DNA of 64,000 bases, taken from positions 730,001 to 794,000 of the forward strand of contig NC_006670.1 of the NCBI RefSeq assembly GCF_000091045.1, in the 5' to 3' direction. The notes under the pieces are model-generated. The model saw only the letters and a program-made list of their open reading frames with translations. It was not told where the DNA came from and did no database searches. This DNA comes from Cryptococcus deneoformans JEC21. Taxonomy: Eukaryota > Basidiomycota > Tremellomycetes > Tremellales > Cryptococcaceae. Position numbers and translations under genes: made by a program. Shown here piece after piece: positions 58,815 to 64,000 of the stretch; the stretch's first letter is position 1; every line of letters starts with the position of its first letter.

Positions 58815-59497
58815 TCGTGACGGAGTTAGTCTAGCTGCTCGTTTAGATAGATGACTACGTGGTCTTGTTCGTTCAGATTCTATACCCTACTTTAATTTTC
58901 TCTTTTGTAGCTTTCTGATCTTTCCTCATCACTATCTTGTACACTGCTCTCTGAGACTGTTTGTACGAAGGTGTTGAGTGAATACCAGTTCAACAAGTCC
59001 ATGTATTTTGCTTTGTTTCAATTCGACTCTGGCTATTGTCTCGCCTCACATAACAGCACATCATCAGAGAACTTCAATGGATTATTGAACGACGTATTCC
59101 CTAGCATACTCCCATTCATGAATCCTTAGTATTTCTGTTGAGTAACTGCCTTAGGGGGGGCAGAGTGGAGATTGCGGAGGCTGCAGAAGTGGGATAACCA
59201 TTATGTCAGATGATGACAACGATGATGTGCTTATAGATTAACGAGTTGTTGGGTATCTAGATAACACTTTAGCTTGTAGTGGCGACCGTAGAAATGTAAA
59301 TAGGTCCATAGTAGCTTGGTATTGAACTGCTTTCATCTATCTGACTTTGGTTAGACAGAAAGCTAAGCGTTGGTACCAGGCAAGCCATCATGTATCTGAC
59401 TCAGGCTAAACAGCAGAGAGCTAAATAAGCGTTGGTACCAGTATAATAAACGATCATTCAACAATCTTACGTCAATTTCAAACTATCTCGACTGGGA
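58815..59497. other. Non-coding flank of transposon relic
   Basis: About 680 bp without a supported frame, containing an imperfect direct repeat (59335-59441). It probably includes the 3' part of the mobile element; its boundary could not be fixed. Confidence 0.45.
59335..59441. repeat. Imperfect tandem direct repeat, about 45-50 bp unit
   Basis: Two units: 59335-59379 and 59391-59441. Both start with ATSTATCTGACT, contain GGYTARACAG and AGAGCTAA/AAGCTAA, and end with AAGCGTTGGTACCAG. The second has a small insertion. It lies between the transposase relic and the next gene. Confidence 0.75.
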
Positions 59498-60575
59498 TCA
59501 ATCAAATTGAGTGTTGGAGGGAGCCGTGTCCTCTGCCCCAGCGTCTCGCCTGGTCCAATTCCCAAAATAATCTGCACTGTCGAAGCCAGCAGCTTGGATG
59601 TCTCTACCTCTGGGATGACCCTCCATCTTCATGCCCCAGGTTCCCATACCGCCCATTCGCATACCACTTATCCCCTCAGAAATCCCGTGGATTGAAGCAG
59701 CTCTCTTCATCATTCTGATTTTAAGATCTGAGCCATTTTGAAGAGTGGCGAGGGCTTCAAAGAGATGATCATCCTAAGAGACGGCTGTTGAATGATAGGT
59801 TGAACTTCTCATCGTTGGTGAGCTCGTGACTTCTCTGGATTTCATTATTGAGTTGAGCCCTGGCTCTGAAACGGAAAGTATCAGCCTTTGAGAACTCTTC
59901 ACCTAGTCGAGTGCGCCCATCAACCATACTGTAGCCCAAAGCACTGATGGCTTCAGGTCCACTTATCTTCGCACGACTTCTTCGCCGGGCAGGGGTAGCT
60001 GCCGCGGTGCGTCTTCTTTTTCTTTATCGTGTAATTCTGTCAGCAGGTCTTCTGTACACGCGTCTATAAAGGGGTCTACAACACTCACTGAAGGCGGTCC
60101 ATCATCCTCCGACGACGAATCACAGGTCCAATCATCACTGCTGAGCCTAGAGAGGGAGTCTTTTTTTAGTAGCTCCGCATGAAAAGTATCTGTTTTCAGT
60201 GTCGCAATTTTCTTCATCATCACGGCAATCTTCGCTACCAGAACGCCAAGGAGAAGAGTTGCCTCTATCATAGATATTGTCGGCTGTGGAGGGAGGAACA
60301 GGCTCAAAGACATATTCGCCGGTAGCGTCTTCTGATGTCAGATCAAATAGTCTCCTTCAATTCTTTATTAGTACATCTTTATCATCACTCTTCTGTTTGC
60401 GTCTTTTCTTCGTTCCGACGGCGGAGTGCTTTTCCTTTTCTTTTGGCCTGACTAACGTAGGAATGAAAGGGATTCGACTTTCTTTTTTAGAAACATTAAA
60501 ACTAGACATCAGGCGCCGGGAAGATTGGGAAGCTTGCTGATTTGGGGTGTGAGGGGAGATTTGGGACATTTTCAT
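59498..60575 (-). CDS. Unrecognised intron-rich gene; 3' structure uncertain
   Basis: Not recognised. ATG 60575 (or 60569) gives SQISPHTPNQQASQSSRRL and a Lys-rich patch. An intron (GTGATG to ATCAG, branch CTGAC) leads in phase to KDATGEYVFEPVPPSTADNI. A second (GTAGCG to AACAG) leads to FHAELLKKDSLSRLSSDDW and an acidic Ser stretch; a third leads to ARRRSRAKISGPEAISALGY and GRTRLGEEFSKADTFRFRAR. Next comes either an intron (GTGAAG to TTTCAG) that soon meets a stop, or a frame change into DDHLFEALATLQNGSDLKIR and GISGMRMGGMGTWG, ending at TGA 59500-59498. The frames on both sides look coding, so a 1-bp shift or an unseen intron near 59775 is suspected. The gene begins 14 nt after the WBP11 stop. 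Confidence 0.5.
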
Positions 60576-60589
60576 AGGTGCAAATGCTA

Positions 60590-62170
60590 TTATCCAATAT
60601 CTCCCAGACCTTCCAGGAACTTTTGATAGTCGTCGTCCACATCCCGTTTCTCTTCAGACCCGTTTTTCCCAAGTACGCCGTGTGCACCCCCAAGAACCCC
60701 ACTCAACTTGCCCAGGAGTCCTTCCCCCTCCGCCAGCTTGGGTCGTTTGATCTCATCCCCGTCTTCATCAATCTCACCAGCTCCCGGTGCTGCATTCACT
60801 GTCATTCCACCTGCGCCATTAGAAGAACCGCCAGGACCTGCTTTACGTCGCCTGACGCCTCGCGGAACGAACGCTGTCGTTTCCTTGCGTAAATCACGCA
60901 GCACAGGGGCGGCAGAAATTTCTCCTGATGCTCCGGGCACTCCTGCAGATTGTGTAATAGGGGCTTTTGCATCGCTTGACGCAGCGACAGGTATGGGTTT
61001 AGGGGATGCAGATGTGGAGACACCGGTACCGCTTGGTCCAGAAGGTCGAGTCGGCAGAGCATGTGCCATCTTGTGCGCCTGGTAAGGAATAGTTGGCTTA
61101 TTGCTCAATGGGTCTTGCACAGGTACCGGTGGCCTATTATGAGCAACATTAGGGGCGTGAGGCCGTGGTGGCATGGGGGGACGGAAGCTAGGTGGGGGTG
61201 GAGGGGGTACACCATAGGCGAAATGATGGGGAGGTCGGTATCCTGCCGATGGCGGGAAAAATCCTGAGCCACTGGGCGGCAAAGGCGGGCCACTCGGCAG
61301 AGGCGGTACCGGCAAAATGGCCTGTGGCTCCGGAGGCGGTCCCTCGGGTAGCGGAATGTCGTCTGAATCATCAGAATCATCGCCATCGCCCTCTTCATCA
61401 CTGTCTGGTGGCGGACCTTCAGGCATGACTATATCGTCGTCGCTTTCATCTTCCTCGCTCTCTTCTTCCTCGGCTGCTACAACCCATTGAGATCAGTAGT
61501 TGACTGGGAGATTGGAAGGTAAGGCTTAAGACGTGAGAAACTTACTTCTTTCACGGTAGGGCATTCCGGGCGGAGGGACACCGAATGGGTTATATACTGG
61601 ATCATAATAGACACTCCTCTTTGGGTTCCTCAGTCTCCCTCGTTCATCGTAAAGCTGCTTCCCCGATCCAGACCCCTCGCCTTCACCGTCTTGGTCCTGC
61701 TCAGTCTTGCGCCGTATGTTGTATATGCGATCATGTTCCTCTGGATGTTCCGAGACGTATTTTTCCTTTAGCTTTGAAACATATTGCAACTCTGATTCCA
61801 ACTCTTGGATTTTCTTCTTGTTGGCTGGATTATCTGCGCAATGGTAAGGTAAGGATGAGAAAGCTCTACACGTTAACACAAAAGAAAAGGGCTACTGCAC
61901 ATACTCTCAGCCTTGAGAGAACGAATTTCTGTTTCGAGCTCTCTTGTATCCTTCTTTACAGTCTGTGTCTCTCTTGCTTTTTGCCTTGCTTCTTTGTTCT
62001 ACTTTCTATCAGCTCCTATCCGAAATTTCCATGTCAGCAGACCTACCTTTTTGAGCTCTTTCGCCTTGAGCTGCTTGCCTGTGATTCAAGGTAATTGTTA
62101 GCGTTTGGCCGAGACTCCGATATCGCAACGTACGATACGCCTCTGCTGGATTGTGGCTCTTCTTAGCCAT
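60590..62170 (-). CDS. WBP11-like proline-rich spliceosome protein
   Basis: Homologue of WW-domain-binding protein 11 (Npw38-binding protein), a nuclear pre-mRNA splicing factor. ATG 62170 gives MAKKSHNPAEAYR and KKNKEARQKARETQTVKKDT, the diagnostic Wbp11 N-terminal helix. Then come NPANKKKIQELESELQYVSK, the NPKRSVYYDPVYNPFGVPPP core, an acidic stretch (EEEESEEDESDDDIV), then PPDSDEE and IPLPEGPPP repeats and a long PPPPP-rich region suited to WW/SH3 binding. The end VPRGVRRRKAGPGG and YQKFLEGLGDIG is also conserved. Stop TAA 60592-60590. Four or five exons. Confidence 0.9.
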
Positions 62171-62418
62171 GATTATATGGTTCTACCGATAGACGTAAAG
62201 CGGATTACTATATTGTTCTTTGTGAGGATTTACATGCATAGCTATCGTCATCGGCGGTCAAAACAAGTGCAGCAATCGAGGTACATGCATTGTGAGGGGC
62301 GCTTTCTTAATTGCACCCCCACACAACGACGTCACTATATCATCGTCGGCCACCTCACCGTCGTCACGACCAAGCATCTCTCCTCTTTCCATTCCTCTTC
62401 TCGGCCCGTCACAACACC

Positions 62419-63154
62419 ATGTCAGACTACGCGTTCCGAAAGATCGATATCGATGCGTTGGATGAGGATGTTCTCCTGCCGTCTGATCTGTATGACCCCG
62501 ATCCGAGAGGACCTGACGGTGTGCTGGAAGATGCGAAGCGAAGGAGTGCAGACGTTAGGGGTTTGGTGAGCCGGTGAGTTGTTCGGTTCGTGTCTTTGCG
62601 GGCGGCTTGGCGTATGGCAATTCCAGGGCATAAATTGGATGAGAGAATTAAAAAGAGAGTTCTAACATGAGAGTAGAGGCGATGTGGCAGGTGCCCTCAG
62701 TACAATCTTGACAGATCCGCCATATGGGGACGGTGTGGATGAAGCCAAGGTAAGAAGCCGTGGTCAAATCTCACAATACCATGCTTACCGTTGTCTTCTT
62801 TCAAATCAATTCCGGCAGAGTCTCACGACTTCCTCTCTTCTACTCATCCTCAATTCCACACGCTCAGCTGATATCCCCACCATGATCAAGAATCTCGACC
62901 AAGTACAGCAAGACCGATTGATGGCGTACCTGTACAAGGGAATGGCGGTATTGGCTCAGGGCGGAGAAGTCAGTGGAAGTGTACTCCTGACGTGGCATGA
63001 AAAGGTGAGATTTAAATGCTGGGAGTTATGGCTGCTCCTTTTAAATGGGTACTGTTTGCTGATCTAGCAATTTATTATGGTTTTTTTACAGCTTACCGAG
63101 GTTGCAGGCGTTGGGTGTATTGTGCGAGTGATGACTGACCGGAAAACGTTGTAA
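62419..63154 (+). CDS. ARC15: Arp2/3 complex subunit 5 (p16-Arc)
   Basis: Smallest subunit of the actin-nucleating Arp2/3 complex. ATG 62419 gives MSDYAFRKIDIDALDEDVLL; then RSADVRGLVSRGDVAGALST, ILTDPPYGDGVDEAK (NPPxGxxxxxxK-type), STRSADIPTMIKNLDQVQQD, RLMAYLYKGMAVL and the last exon LTEVAGVGCIVRVMTDRKTL, with TAA 63152-63154. Introns follow SR, EAK and WHEK. Every conserved ARPC5 block is present and the size (about 160 residues) is normal. It is divergent from WBP11 across 248 bp. Confidence 0.93.
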
Positions 63155-63391
63155 AAATGCGGACATTGAACAGACGCAGATGTAAACGGCCAGTGTAATA
63201 AGGGCTTTGTAGATTTACCATGAATATGGTCAACAACTAGTTTTACGCGCCATGATTCTTGGACTGAAAAAAAAAGGTCAAGACGACCATAAATGATCTT
63301 GATCCATACACGGTGCACCAATGTCTATCATAAGAGCCGGCTTCCCTCATTCCCCTATCGTCATCCATTTTTTTTGGCTCATCCCCATGTC

Positions 63392-64000
63392 TTACTTCCT
63401 TCCGTATCGTGCCTTCTTGCCAAGGTCGAAAGGCACATACCTGTACTTGATCATATGTCTGCATTCCGTGTCAGCATCCCATGTCAAACGCCCCCGAATG
63501 AAATTGCCAAAACGCACTGAATCTGTCTGCGCATAGTCAATCCAAACAAGGTGAAAAAGTAGACGAGCAGAATGGGCCAGTACACGGGAACGTCAGTGGC
63601 GCGCGTAATGGTACAAAGCAGAGCGATGGCATTAGCCTTGGTGGCAGAGTACCAGAATTTGAACTCTGCGGTAACATTAGCGTCCGTGTACTGGTGCATA
63701 ATAAGCAGATACTGACCTGGAAGACGCCTGATAAAAGGCCTAAACTCTTCATCTTCCTCCCCGTTCGAGAAGCCGTTCAGTAATCCTTTGAGTCCGCCCG
63801 GAGTCTTGGCGGGGCCGGCACCGGGCAAACCGGGGGCACCTTCTTCAACATCGTCCGCGGCCAAGTCTTCCGCCAACGAGGGGTCGAATCGGGGCTGGAG
63901 GAAGGCAAGGAACAAGTTGAGGATGTAGATGGCAAGGGCGTAGCAGACGATGTACCACTGCGGTCTTTTACATCAGCACGCGGGACAAGCGATCTGTGAA
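63392..64000 (-). CDS. RER1: Rer1 retrieval receptor (5' end outside window)
   Basis: Four-helix membrane protein of the cis-Golgi that returns ER membrane proteins in COPI vesicles. The visible part runs from the right edge: [40 protein letters not shown], a Gly/Pro-rich insert ([20 protein letters not shown]), then [40 protein letters not shown] [26 protein letters not shown]. The last exon after a GTGCGT intron gives [20 protein letters not shown] and TAA 63394-63392, the family's terminal block. It is convergent with ARC15. Confidence 0.93.

Noticed and set aside
1..64000. CRISPR arrays, operons, ribosomal RNA genes
   Set aside because: None seen; the DNA is eukaryotic nuclear sequence and no rRNA core motifs occur.

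Overview
The window is nuclear DNA of a basidiomycete yeast. Genes are packed on both strands and cut by many introns of about 45-70 nt, with GTNNGN donors, CTRAY branch points and YAG/AAG acceptors. A cysteine-rich metallothionein of the Cryptococcus CMT type and a Ras1 with the tremellomycete exon layout point to the Cryptococcus neoformans/gattii complex or a close relative. The species is inferred; no database was searched. All exon joins were made by eye.

Layout. 1-11.4 kb: RAS1 (minus, 3' end outside the window), an SPF45-type splicing factor, an unrecognised minus-strand gene, HSP104, a Hal3/Cab3 phosphopantothenoylcysteine decarboxylase and a lipid-droplet hydrolase. 11.6-19.5 kb: RAD5 facing a gamma-tubulin complex component (GCP2/Spc97). 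20-27.5 kb: a secreted GPI-type protein, a one-pass membrane protein, an MFS anion permease, a possible defensin-like peptide and a small mitochondrial-type protein. 27.7-34.4 kb: AHA1, a 2.8 kb gene-poor stretch, the multi-exon metallothionein and TOM7. 35-45 kb: two divergent membrane-anchored metallopeptidases (M20 and M28B), ORC5 and 3-hydroxyisobutyryl-CoA hydrolase. 46-56.8 kb: the SNARE BOS1, a membrane protein with a spermidine-synthase fold, a PHAF1/UPF0183 protein, a hemerythrin, a dysferlin-domain protein and ITPase. 57-59.5 kb: a decayed, apparently chimeric DNA-transposon coding region. 59.5-64 kb: an unrecognised gene, WBP11, ARPC5 and RER1 (minus, 5' end outside the window).

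Most genes are unrelated housekeeping genes. Two functional links are visible. HSP104 and AHA1, the chaperone genes, both have heat-shock-element-like motifs upstream. The metallothionein is built from near-identical exon modules with one shared phase, as expected from exon duplication.

The observations most worth checking are: (1) AHA1 appears able to use two 5' splice sites, giving either the normal Aha1 end or a tail-anchored form; (2) a 52-residue spliced secreted Cys-rich ORF with a defensin-like C-x3-C-x10-C core; (3) a pogo-type transposase tail in frame with a Harbinger-type transposase; (4) ORC5 lacking a recognisable Walker A motif; (5) several very tight or overlapping gene arrangements.
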